Below, piece after piece: positions 53,856-63,575 of a DNA stretch of 64,000 bases. A model generated the notes under the pieces. It ran no database searches, was not told where the DNA came from, and worked only from the letters and a program-made list of their open reading frames with translations. The stretch is from Ascidiaceihabitans sp034111945 (GTDB taxonomy: Bacteria > Pseudomonadota > Alphaproteobacteria > Rhodobacterales > Rhodobacteraceae). Positions within the stretch are counted from its first letter, which is position 1, and every line of letters begins with the position of its first letter. The stretch is from positions 1 through 64,000 of the forward strand of contig JBLHSG010000005.1 in NCBI GenBank assembly GCA_047626725.1. Direction: 5' to 3'. The position numbers were made by a program, and so were the translations under genes.

Positions 53856-56800
53856 ATGGACGCAGGGCACAAAAGCAAAACCCGAAGCAGCACAGTGCGG
53901 CAAACACCGCGCGCCACACCTGCGCCCCTAGCCACGCGCCCTGGTCTGCCTGCACATGTCCCCGCACGCGGTGCCCTTGCCCCGCACGCACAATCGCCGC
54001 CATCATCCGTCCTTGGGCAGACTGCGCGCAACGCGGCGGGCGCGCGACGGGCAGCGACAGACGAGGCCCCGCGCGAGGCCCGCCAAGATGTAACCGAGGG
54101 CGGTGGCGGCGCATCAGGCGAGACCGAAAGCGCCCCAGAAACCCAAACGCCCACACAGGTTCAGGCTGCACCTGCGCCGGACCAAACCAGCGCAGACACA
54201 AGCCCACAAACCGATGCCACATCAGCGGATCGTAGCGATCGTCGCGACACGCCGCTAAGGGCTAGGGCCGCGCATACCCGTGATCCGCACCGCGAAACAA
54301 AACTGCCACCGCTTCCCAAAGTCCGGTTGCCCAATCAGGCGGGTTTGCGCAGCCCAACCGTGCCCAAGCCGCCAGCTTCTGCGCAAAAAAAGCGGGCCGA
54401 GATTCTTAAAACCACCGGCATGTTGCCCGACAATCACCACGCCGCTGTGCAGCGCGGCGTCGATGCGATTACGGCCAAGGCGCGCATGGCGCAAAACCAT
54501 GTTGTCTTTGAAACCGGTACGATTGCCGCGCGCGCGCGGTCGCGAATTACCAACCTAAGCCATGATGTTGACGGTGTGGTGGGCGGTGGCGTGGCGCGTA
54601 TTCGTGCGGCTGCAAGCACGGCGGTTACTCAGCTGGATCAGGTGACCAACGACCAGATACAAAAAGTGATCGACAAGGAACACACCACCGCCGACAACCT
54701 TGCCACTGTGCAAAACGATGCAACTGTGCGCATGCATAATTTGCTGATGATCGGCGCGCGCGGGCGGCTGAGCGAAGTCAAAGACGCGATGGACGCCGAA
54801 CTGGCGCTGCTGAACACCCAAGCGGGTCAAAAGATGGCGGCGATCAAGGCTGGAACAAAGCCAACACCGATCCCCCCACCAGAGGGCATGACACCGCCCA
54901 CACCGCAAACGCCAAACCCCAACAACCTGCCCCCGTCACCGCCGACGTGGGATCAAACCGAGCTTGAGATCAACGGCCAGCTTGCCACCTCCAACACCGA
55001 GCTGAAGCTGACGGAATACGCAAATTTGCGCTGCCGTGGTGCCCTGCCCGGTTTGGTCAACACCCACCAAATGCGCTATGATGAATCCAACGACGACGCA
55101 GTGCAGGATCTGACCAGCGACGAAACAAAGGTGCGGTTTTTCGATCAAACGATGGGCCTGATCGCGCCCACCCAGCTTGACCTCGAAGGGCACACAAACC
55201 CCACTGATGACGCGTCCTATGTTGGCAATCTGAATGAGGATATGCGGCTGGCCTACACAGGTCTTGACGCGGACAAGCGCGCGATCATTCGCCAACTTGA
55301 CCAGAAACGCACGGTCCTAAAAGAGCAGACCCTGAACCCCGATTACGAAGAAAGCCAGCCTGCAAAGGCCATCGACGGGCTGCGCAAAGCCGGCAAAAAA
55401 ATCGAAGACGGGATGGTCCATCAGGCGCGCATGATCGAGGCGACGCTTAAGGCCAATCTGGCCAATCTTGCGGCTGAATACCCCGGTGTGGTGGCCCGTC
55501 TGATCCCGATTATCGAAACTGGCGGATTTCTTGAGGCGGCCAGCGTTTTGCGCGATCTTGATGCTGCTGAGGCCAGTATAAACGTTCTGCAAGACGGACA
55601 AATTGCGCAGATCGCTGAGCAAGCCGAGGCCGCCTACGTACAGTCGCGCAAAGGCATCACGGCGCAACTGGATACCTTGCGCAAAACTGCGCGCAAGAGC
55701 GTCGAGACCGTCGGTGAAACCTCTGCGCGGATCAAGTATTCGCTGATGGCGACCACCGCGTCTTATACTGGCGATATCGATCTGGGCATGCTGCAGGCAT
55801 TGCCCCAGATCATCGCCCATGCCGAACGCACCGCAGAGCATCTTTTGAAACCGGAAGCCGCGGCGGGGGGGGCGTTGAACAACCTCAAGAATGCCGCGAT
55901 CAATTTTATGAACGGCATGATTAATGGCGAATGGGAACGCTACACCGCCACCCTCAACGGGCTCAGTGATCGTCTTGGCGGCATCCAGCACACCTACCTT
56001 GGGGATGTCGACAATGCGAACTTACCCTTTGGTTTGATCCGCAAAGGCGTGGTGGCGGACAGCGTTGATCGCGCCACAAAAGTCGAGGACGCACTGACCC
56101 CTGCGCCGCTGACCCCAACCAAGCGTAATGTGCTTTATGGTGGCGCGGCAGTGCTGTCGACCATCGTCCCCGGGGCCGCCTTTGGGGTGCTTGGGTATGA
56201 TTATTTTAGCGATCCCAATGAGACAGAGGTGGTCGAGGCGCTAACGCTGCCTTTTCCCGGTCCGGCCGCGGTTGAAGAGGCGCAAACCAATCGCACACCC
56301 TTTAGGGGCCGCGAATCGCTGATCGAATTGATCACCACGCGCATGCAATCCGAAGGCGAGCAGGCAGATATTCTAAGTCTGTTTTCAACGGATCCCAGTG
56401 TGACGCGGCAGGCCAAATTAAGCCTGTTCGCCGGCGCGGAAAGTTCGAGCGGCATCAGTGCCAGCGCCGCACTGGGCCTGCTGCAATCGCTATCGGCCGA
56501 AGAACTGAGCGCCTCTGTGATGACCGAGGCCGAAAACCGGCGCATGGCACAAGCGATCCAAGACACGCTCAGCGACCCGACTGACCGCGAAATCGCCGCC
56601 GCCTACATGAACGGTGAACCGGATCAGGCACTGGCCTTGCGGATGCGTCGCCTGATCGATTCCCAGCGGAACAAGGAATACAACACTCAGCTGCGCACGG
56701 GTCAGGAACTGGACACACTGGTGCGTCAGGAACTGTTTGGCAGCCAGCGGGCCTACATCCCCCCCGAAGAAATGACACGCATGCGCAACGCCGCGTTTTT

Positions 56801-59800
56801 ACGGTTCGACGAGGTAACGCGCGAGGGGCACACGCCCGTCACCCTGAATGCGGACGGCCCACGCCAGGGCGCAGTCGACAGCGGCGCGCTAACACCCACG
56901 CAATTGCGCACCCAAGGCTGGCAAACCGACATGTCCATCGGACGGGCGGATGGCGCTGGATACGACAGTCGCATCGGCGGTGTGCAGGACGCACCGATGA
57001 TGTCACAGGCCCCAATCAGCAGCCCCCAAGACGGCGAAATGTCACTGCCGCCGCCGCCCGTTGCCCCTGCGCCAAATGCCGCAGACCCCCTGATGCCGCG
57101 TGAAAACACCGACCATCACGACCCCCAAACTCTCGAGGATGCCGCTGACGGGGCCGCCACCCTAAGTGCTGCGCAGGACGCGGTCCTTGCCTACATGCAC
57201 CGCCCGTTGAAACAGTATTCTGCCCGCCGCAATGACCGCTACGCAGGCCAGCGGTTTGAGAATTTTCACCGTCACGATCACCGTCATCCGCAGACATCCT
57301 ACGATCCTGAAACCGGAAAAGTCGTGGTCAGCACGGCCAGCGCGCTGATGGCCTATAACACCGCGTTAATCCGTCACGGCAGTGGCCATCCCGAAACCCG
57401 CGGTGCCCATGCCGCCGCCACAATCGCGCGTATTCCCGCCAATCGCGAACCCTCCGAGAACCAGATAAACCTGCTCAACGACAGTTTTACCAACGGCAGT
57501 TACAACCGGATCAGGGTCGAATGGCAGCACGCCAGCCCGCAAAAACGCATCGCGATGCAGGCCGACTGGGTCAAAGCTCAACAAGACCATCAGGATTTCC
57601 TGCACGCCACTGCCCGGCAGATGGGGTTGTCTGAAAGGAAACTTGCTGATCCGGCCGCAGTTGAGGAATTCCTCACAGATCAGCTTGGCGATCGATTTGC
57701 ACAGGTCGGCAGCAGTTTTCGACAGGCCGGACGCCAGATCATTTCGAAAGGCCGCATGGACATCGACACCGGCATGCGCCTGGCCGCCGAAGGCTGGGGC
57801 ACCAACGAGCCGCTGATGCAATCGACCATGGCCAACCGATCCGATTTCGAATGGGACGAAGAGCGCGCGGATGGCCACAACATGCGCACCTTTGCCTACA
57901 ATATTGCCGACAGCGAACTGTCTGGCGACGACTGGCAGCAGGCCCGCGAAAAGCTGCGCGGCGAAGACAGTGATGATCTGGAACGTGCCGATACGGTCGA
58001 ATTCCTGATCGATCAACAGCTCGAGGACGGCACCGGATTTCTGGCCTCGTTTACCATGAGCAATTCACGCCAGCGTCAGGATTTGCTGGATCAGCGCGAC
58101 AGAGTCGACAATCGTTTGCTTGAGGCGGCACAGGCCGGGATCGATGATGCCCGAATGCGGGGGGCCAACATCCCCGATGATTTCGAAATTGGTCCGGTCC
58201 GCCTGCCCTATGGCGCGCTGAATCCGGTGATCCGACGTTATGCGATGGACGGCGATGGCGCATTGCGCGGTTCGGGCGAAAACATATCAGCAATGATCGA
58301 TGACGTGCGCCAATCTGCCGATTATTACCGCGCCGAAATCGACCGACAAGAAGGATTTTTGACCTCAGCGATTATGGCCGTTGCGATTGTTGCATCGGTG
58401 TTGGCGATGATCATTCCGGGCATCAATGCGGTGGTCGCTGGCATCTGGATCGCACTGCTGTCGGGGGCCGCAACTGTCGCCGTCAAACAGGGCATGCGCG
58501 GCGATCGCTACGGGATGGAAGAAGCCGCGGTAGACGTCGGGACCGCCATGATCGAGGCCGCAACAGCAGGCGTGTCCGGCCCGCTGTCAAAAGGCGCGCA
58601 ATTGGGCACCGCAGGCAGGGCCGCAATCGCCGCAAAAGACACGGCCAAAATCACCGCAAACGCAACCAAGGTCGCCAAGCTCGGGCGCGTCGGGCGCGCA
58701 GGATTGGCAATGGAGGCAAAGCTGGGGCCAAAAAGTGCAGCCATGGTCACCGAAGTCACCACAAACGTTGCATCGGGCACCGCCAATGCCGCGATGAACG
58801 ACGAAATGTGGAATGACGGCATGGGCAAAGGGTTGGCGCGCCTGGCCGGTCACGGGCTGCAATCGGGGGCCACTGCGGCGTTGAATGTGGCGCTGTCGGG
58901 GACGGTTTCGCGCAGCTTGGATAAACATCTGGCACCGCTGGTCGGCACCGCCCAAACTGTGGGCAAGATGAACCGCATCGGGCGTAAACTGGGGCCACAG
59001 GGCCGTGAATTGTTCACCGAGGTTACCGCGGGCCTTGCCGGTAATCTGTCAGCCGAAGGGGTCAATATTTTGGCTGATCTGGCGCGCCATCCTGACCAGA
59101 TGACTGTCAGCAAAGCATTCGAAAGGTTGGGGAAATCCGGCCTCAAGGAACTGCTTACCACAGCGGGAAAAACCAGCATCAAACAGATGCACCGCGCCCG
59201 TGCAAACGCTATTTCCACGGCTGGCATGCGACCGGGTCACAGCCTCAGCGACACGGATATGCTGCTGCTGACCAAGCTAAGCCAAAGCGGCGGACTGGTT
59301 CCGCCCAGCACCACGGTGTCGGAAATGTCGCGTAATTTTGCCCATGCCAAGGCGCGCATCGCCGAAATGCCCCCCGCCCTACATCCCTACTTGCACGCGA
59401 TGAGCCCGGACAAGGCGATGTTGGTCGTAAACATGATGGACACAGGACGTCTGGGCACCCGCACCGAACGCACCGATTTCACCAACACGTTGGGCCAAGA
59501 AATCGTGGATCTGGATGTGGGCGCATTCGACGCGGCACTGGTCAAGGCAAACGTGACCCACGCCCCAAAACGCAAGGCCCGCAACGCCCGCCTGAAATCA
59601 GCGCGGCGCGCCATTTTGAACAGGCTGCCAGTCGCAGCGCGGGCGCGGGTCGGCGCACTGAACCTTGATGGCTTGGCGGACCTGTCGCCTGATGCCACGG
59701 CGCGCATCGCCCACGCGCTGGCTCAGGGCGCACCATTAGAAGGTTTGGTCACAAACGCTTTGGGCGACGGGCATGGTATCCAGCCGCATCTGCTGGCACA

Positions 59801-62800
59801 ACTGGGACAGGCAAGCGCTGCCATCACCGACGTAAATGCCGAAATCGCGCAGGCCAAGGCGCGCGTTGATGATGACCTTGGGGTTGCCACGCCAAAGGCC
59901 TTGTCGCAACACATTACCAGCCTGCCTGCGCCAGCGCGCCGCCAGCTTCATGCCGCGCTGACGCAAGGTGACCAGACAAGTGCCCAGCGTATTTTGACAC
60001 AGGCGGGCCTGTCGGATACGGTTGCCACACGCGTGGCCACCAGCATGACCCGCCACGTAAAGGCCCAGAATGTCCGGCGCAATTTCATGGACAATATCGC
60101 GCCCGAACACCACCGAACGATGGGGCAGCTGACCTCGGATATGTTGATGGAGGTACGCGTGGCGCAGTTCACGCGCACTCCGCTGTCGCCTACACGCCTT
60201 GAGGCTATTCTGGCCGAAGTTAAGACGCGCCGCCCGAATGCCGACGTTGAAACGCTGCGCGGTGCCATTGGCAAAACCCTGCAAACCCGCCATGGCAGGC
60301 CAGGGTTTCGCACGGGCCTCGCCCAAAAACGCGCCCTGCTTGATCTTGTGCCTGCGGGCATGAAACACAAGGTTCTGCGCACGCCGATCATCACCCTCGA
60401 CAAGGCGACGTTCCTGAGTTTTGTGCACGGATCGGGGTCGGAAAATGCGGTTACGTTGATCGTGAATGGCCGGCCTGTTGTGGTGATGCGCGCGGACGCG
60501 GACCCCGTAAAACTGGCCGAAGAAGGCCTGCATGTTTTGCAGTTTCACGACCCTGAATTTCACCACAAGGTCACCGCCCTTGACGAACGACACGTGGCGC
60601 GCTGGGAGGAGTTGGATTTCGACAGTCGGATCAATACCTACAGCACCAAAGTTGATGTCGAAATTGACGGCCAGCGCCGGATGATCGCGCGGCTGGAAAA
60701 ACGCCAGAAATCGGCGTGGATGGTGTCGACCAGAACCCAAGCGTCCAAGCAGCTGAAACTGGCGCAAGAGGCGTTGGATAACTTGACGGCGCGGCGTAAA
60801 GAAATGCGTGCCCTGCCCTCGGAGGCGATCGAACAAATGCGTCTGGGCATGCGGCCGGAACCTGATTGGTTGGCGCAACCGGCGCGCATGTTTTCCAAAA
60901 ACACCAAGGCCGACAAACGCATGCGCCGTTTGCTGCCTCACCCGCGCCAACCGGTTGTGCACGCCTATCAGGGCATGCTGGAACGCGTCGGTCAACTGAC
61001 GCGGGGCGAAGAACACCGCATGCTAAATCTGCTGCGCACCATGAAGGGGGCCGTGCCGTTAAATGACATGGTCGAGGCCCTGTACCATGTGAACCGCGAC
61101 AACTCCGATCCCGACTTCAAACACCTGTCGGGGCTGGCACCCGGCGATGTTGTGGACGCGGTACAGACGCATATTTTCGACACTCGTTTTACGCGCGGTG
61201 CAAACGGTAAGGACCTTGCCACGCGCCACGACGGCCTAGCCGCCAAATTGCGCGGCAAAAAACTGTACACCACCGACGCAGAGGGGCGCGCGATCTTTGA
61301 TCAGCTTACCGTGCAGGCCGGTGATGCTCATGAACTGGTACTGGCGAAACAGGCCATGTTCCTGTCGCTTGAACACAGTGTCGGCAGCAGTATCCGGAAT
61401 TCGGAAATTCGCGAAAAGCTAGATCTGGTTGCGTCGATTTTCAACGTGGGACCGGTGCAAAGTCACATGACCGGCCTTGCCAATCGCCCGCTATTGCAGG
61501 CCTTCGCGCTTGAGGCATTGGCCACCAGCAAGACGTTGATGACCGACAAAAACAAGCCGCGCGCGACGGTTGGTGGGCTGGTCACAGCGATCCGTCAGCT
61601 GACCAAAAACGGCATCACCGATTTCGCCCCCGAACAGCAGCGCGCCCTGTTCCAGACCATCGGGCGTGCGTATTATGCCCGCCGCAACGATGCCACGCTG
61701 ATGGCCATCGCCGAATTGCCCGAAATGATCCGCGCCCATGTTCACACCAACGATCTGCACGCTGCGGGCTACCAAATGGAGCGGATGTTGAACCACCTGA
61801 CCTACAAAAGCCCATCCGAATACCGCACGATCCTAACCAAGCTCAAGGAATTTATGGCCGTCGCCGTGGCCTATGATCTCGACGGCGACAGCGTTAATTT
61901 TGTCGGTGATGACCGCATCACCCGCCTCGAGCTGAGCAAATATATCAGCAAGGTGCGGGCCGACGATCAATACCACCGGTCGTTCATGCGCATCGCGTCA
62001 CGCTTTGATGCACCAGAGGCAGGCGAGGACCTGCGCATCCGCCCCAAAGATCGCAAAAGCCTGCAACAAGGCGATCTTGTCGACCTCGGGCAAGACGAAT
62101 TCATGGCCCGTCACGAAAAACCGCTGCTGACCTATGGGCGCGGCCAAGACACGGACATTTTGCGCGAGGAAACGGTGATTACGGTACAAAAACTGGCGTT
62201 GCAGGCACCGAACCCTGTCGTGCTAAGTGACCAAGAAGCCCGCGCTATTGCGCAACGGATCGAAACGGTGGACCCGTCGTCGTTGTTCAGCGCGCTGACG
62301 GCCACACCGCAGACCCGCGACAGCATTATGCGCCAGTTTATCGGTATCCTGCATGACGCGCGGCTGAACGACATACCCGCCACCGACCGCAGTGCAGCGA
62401 ACAAACGCGGAGAGCTGATCGAGGCGACATTCCGCAAATATGTTCGTGAAATCGCCGGTGAAAAACCTGCCGACCATGATCCGTCCATTGCCGCCACGCC
62501 AAAACCGTTTGATCCGCTGATGGCGCAAATTCTGGCCGGTGGGCACATCACCAGAACCGTTGTGCAGGATGACGGCAGTTCGGTGCCGGTTATCCAGACC
62601 CTGTCACCGGATGCGCGTGCGGAATTGCTGCTGATGATGGTGCGCGGCGCGCCTGCTGATGACCTCAAGCATTTGCCTGACGCAGTGGCCACCGAAATCC
62701 GTGAGGCGACGCACGCCATGGTCGCCCGTTACACGGCCTCGCTTGGCGATGATCCCGCGACAGCTGACCAAAGTAAGATCGAAACATCCCTGCGCGCAAT

Positions 62801-63551
62801 GCTTGGCGAGGGGCTGGTGCATGTCGAAAAATCCGGCAAAGGCATCATGCTGGAACATATGATCGAAAGCCTGCTGCATCTGGACAGTGGCATGGGGGCT
62901 GCGGGCCAAACACCAACCCTGTTTGACGATCTGGTGTCGATCACGACCAAAGCGAACACGGAATTCACCAGCTTTGACCAAAAGGCCGATGGTGCCAAAC
63001 GGTCCTTTGATCACGGGATCGAAGTGGTGGGCACGCCTGCGCATTTGCCTGCGGGAATTCAGGTCGGCGACCGGCTTGGTGTTGATGCCAAAAACGGCTA
63101 TGGCGCGTTTAGCCGCAGCCAGTTCAAACGCTACATGGTCGAGATGCTGAACGGTGCCACCGGAAAAGACGGATCGCTGTTCCACGGGCCCGATGGTGCG
63201 GATGGCAGTGCGACAAAAAACTTAGCCGGTATGCTGTATGTTGCTGACAGTCCCAAGAACGCGATCCATGCGCAGGCGCAGGCGATGTCGGTCCTATCCG
63301 AGGTCTTGGAACATGGGGTCGAAAACGGGCGCGTCACGTTTGAAATCGATGGGCAATCAACGTCGTTTTCCGTGGCCGAGGTTATCAAGGCCGCCACCCA
63401 CATCAATGTTCATTTCGGGCGCTTGTCCACCGCGGGCGACACGCAAACCGCATTAACGCAACAGCTTGGTCCCTTTACCCTTGAGGCACAGGACAAAACG
63501 ATCAGCAGTGAATTGATACGCCGCCTTCAGGAGATCACCGGCCAGAAATAA
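53856..63551 (+). CDS. Giant eCIS-linked protein, candidate effector or polymorphic toxin (3231 residues)
   Basis: ATG 53856 is preceded by a strong AGGGGGTG. There is no signal peptide. In order: disordered Pro/Ala/Thr-rich N-terminus (1-180); helical region (190-750); hydrophobic segment (about 758-783); another low-complexity linker (about 1050-1110); a His-rich patch near 1140 (FHRHDHRHPQ); a hydrophobic hairpin (about 1504-1544); a Gly/Ala-rich region; and an EEGLH block (2222-2226) followed by HDPEF. A C-terminal region follows with D3072, D3077 and K3079 in GDRLGVDAKNG, resembling a (D/E)xK nuclease core. No DUF4157 HExxH is present. As last gene of the eCIS operon it is probably cargo or a host-interaction part; its size is extraordinary. 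Confidence 0.8.
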   Translation: MDAGHKSKTRSSTVRQTPRATPAPLATRPGLPAHVPARGALAPHAQSPPSSVLGQTARNAAGARRAATDEAPREARQDVTEGGGGASGETESAPETQTPTQVQAAPAPDQTSADTSPQTDATSADRSDRRDTPLRARAAHTRDPHRETKLPPLPKVRLPNQAGLRSPTVPKPPASAQKKRAEILKTTGMLPDNHHAAVQRGVDAITAKARMAQNHVVFETGTIAARARSRITNLSHDVDGVVGGGVARIRAAASTAVTQLDQVTNDQIQKVIDKEHTTADNLATVQNDATVRMHNLLMIGARGRLSEVKDAMDAELALLNTQAGQKMAAIKAGTKPTPIPPPEGMTPPTPQTPNPNNLPPSPPTWDQTELEINGQLATSNTELKLTEYANLRCRGALPGLVNTHQMRYDESNDDAVQDLTSDETKVRFFDQTMGLIAPTQLDLEGHTNPTDDASYVGNLNEDMRLAYTGLDADKRAIIRQLDQKRTVLKEQTLNPDYEESQPAKAIDGLRKAGKKIEDGMVHQARMIEATLKANLANLAAEYPGVVARLIPIIETGGFLEAASVLRDLDAAEASINVLQDGQIAQIAEQAEAAYVQSRKGITAQLDTLRKTARKSVETVGETSARIKYSLMATTASYTGDIDLGMLQALPQIIAHAERTAEHLLKPEAAAGGALNNLKNAAINFMNGMINGEWERYTATLNGLSDRLGGIQHTYLGDVDNANLPFGLIRKGVVADSVDRATKVEDALTPAPLTPTKRNVLYGGAAVLSTIVPGAAFGVLGYDYFSDPNETEVVEALTLPFPGPAAVEEAQTNRTPFRGRESLIELITTRMQSEGEQADILSLFSTDPSVTRQAKLSLFAGAESSSGISASAALGLLQSLSAEELSASVMTEAENRRMAQAIQDTLSDPTDREIAAAYMNGEPDQALALRMRRLIDSQRNKEYNTQLRTGQELDTLVRQELFGSQRAYIPPEEMTRMRNAAFLRFDEVTREGHTPVTLNADGPRQGAVDSGALTPTQLRTQGWQTDMSIGRADGAGYDSRIGGVQDAPMMSQAPISSPQDGEMSLPPPPVAPAPNAADPLMPRENTDHHDPQTLEDAADGAATLSAAQDAVLAYMHRPLKQYSARRNDRYAGQRFENFHRHDHRHPQTSYDPETGKVVVSTASALMAYNTALIRHGSGHPETRGAHAAATIARIPANREPSENQINLLNDSFTNGSYNRIRVEWQHASPQKRIAMQADWVKAQQDHQDFLHATARQMGLSERKLADPAAVEEFLTDQLGDRFAQVGSSFRQAGRQIISKGRMDIDTGMRLAAEGWGTNEPLMQSTMANRSDFEWDEERADGHNMRTFAYNIADSELSGDDWQQAREKLRGEDSDDLERADTVEFLIDQQLEDGTGFLASFTMSNSRQRQDLLDQRDRVDNRLLEAAQAGIDDARMRGANIPDDFEIGPVRLPYGALNPVIRRYAMDGDGALRGSGENISAMIDDVRQSADYYRAEIDRQEGFLTSAIMAVAIVASVLAMIIPGINAVVAGIWIALLSGAATVAVKQGMRGDRYGMEEAAVDVGTAMIEAATAGVSGPLSKGAQLGTAGRAAIAAKDTAKITANATKVAKLGRVGRAGLAMEAKLGPKSAAMVTEVTTNVASGTANAAMNDEMWNDGMGKGLARLAGHGLQSGATAALNVALSGTVSRSLDKHLAPLVGTAQTVGKMNRIGRKLGPQGRELFTEVTAGLAGNLSAEGVNILADLARHPDQMTVSKAFERLGKSGLKELLTTAGKTSIKQMHRARANAISTAGMRPGHSLSDTDMLLLTKLSQSGGLVPPSTTVSEMSRNFAHAKARIAEMPPALHPYLHAMSPDKAMLVVNMMDTGRLGTRTERTDFTNTLGQEIVDLDVGAFDAALVKANVTHAPKRKARNARLKSARRAILNRLPVAARARVGALNLDGLADLSPDATARIAHALAQGAPLEGLVTNALGDGHGIQPHLLAQLGQASAAITDVNAEIAQAKARVDDDLGVATPKALSQHITSLPAPARRQLHAALTQGDQTSAQRILTQAGLSDTVATRVATSMTRHVKAQNVRRNFMDNIAPEHHRTMGQLTSDMLMEVRVAQFTRTPLSPTRLEAILAEVKTRRPNADVETLRGAIGKTLQTRHGRPGFRTGLAQKRALLDLVPAGMKHKVLRTPIITLDKATFLSFVHGSGSENAVTLIVNGRPVVVMRADADPVKLAEEGLHVLQFHDPEFHHKVTALDERHVARWEELDFDSRINTYSTKVDVEIDGQRRMIARLEKRQKSAWMVSTRTQASKQLKLAQEALDNLTARRKEMRALPSEAIEQMRLGMRPEPDWLAQPARMFSKNTKADKRMRRLLPHPRQPVVHAYQGMLERVGQLTRGEEHRMLNLLRTMKGAVPLNDMVEALYHVNRDNSDPDFKHLSGLAPGDVVDAVQTHIFDTRFTRGANGKDLATRHDGLAAKLRGKKLYTTDAEGRAIFDQLTVQAGDAHELVLAKQAMFLSLEHSVGSSIRNSEIREKLDLVASIFNVGPVQSHMTGLANRPLLQAFALEALATSKTLMTDKNKPRATVGGLVTAIRQLTKNGITDFAPEQQRALFQTIGRAYYARRNDATLMAIAELPEMIRAHVHTNDLHAAGYQMERMLNHLTYKSPSEYRTILTKLKEFMAVAVAYDLDGDSVNFVGDDRITRLELSKYISKVRADDQYHRSFMRIASRFDAPEAGEDLRIRPKDRKSLQQGDLVDLGQDEFMARHEKPLLTYGRGQDTDILREETVITVQKLALQAPNPVVLSDQEARAIAQRIETVDPSSLFSALTATPQTRDSIMRQFIGILHDARLNDIPATDRSAANKRGELIEATFRKYVREIAGEKPADHDPSIAATPKPFDPLMAQILAGGHITRTVVQDDGSSVPVIQTLSPDARAELLLMMVRGAPADDLKHLPDAVATEIREATHAMVARYTASLGDDPATADQSKIETSLRAMLGEGLVHVEKSGKGIMLEHMIESLLHLDSGMGAAGQTPTLFDDLVSITTKANTEFTSFDQKADGAKRSFDHGIEVVGTPAHLPAGIQVGDRLGVDAKNGYGAFSRSQFKRYMVEMLNGATGKDGSLFHGPDGADGSATKNLAGMLYVADSPKNAIHAQAQAMSVLSEVLEHGVENGRVTFEIDGQSTSFSVAEVIKAATHINVHFGRLSTAGDTQTALTQQLGPFTLEAQDKTISSELIRRLQEITGQK

Positions 63552-63575
63552 TTTGGCCGATGATCCTTGGGGTTT

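Noticed and set aside
53188..54222. 344-residue open frame on the minus strand across the start of the giant gene
   Set aside because: It is a compositional shadow of two real plus-strand genes, with no domain or ribosome site.
25827..63551. Prophage or type VI secretion system
   Set aside because: There are no capsid, portal, terminase, holin or endolysin genes, and no TssJ/L/M, Hcp or ClpV. The DUF4255 terminator, eCIS-type AAA+ ATPase and CIS tape measure point to an eCIS.
53856..63551. DUF4157 HExxH metalloprotease tag in the giant protein
   Set aside because: The HExxH signature was looked for and not found; only an EExLH variant is present, reported separately as inference.
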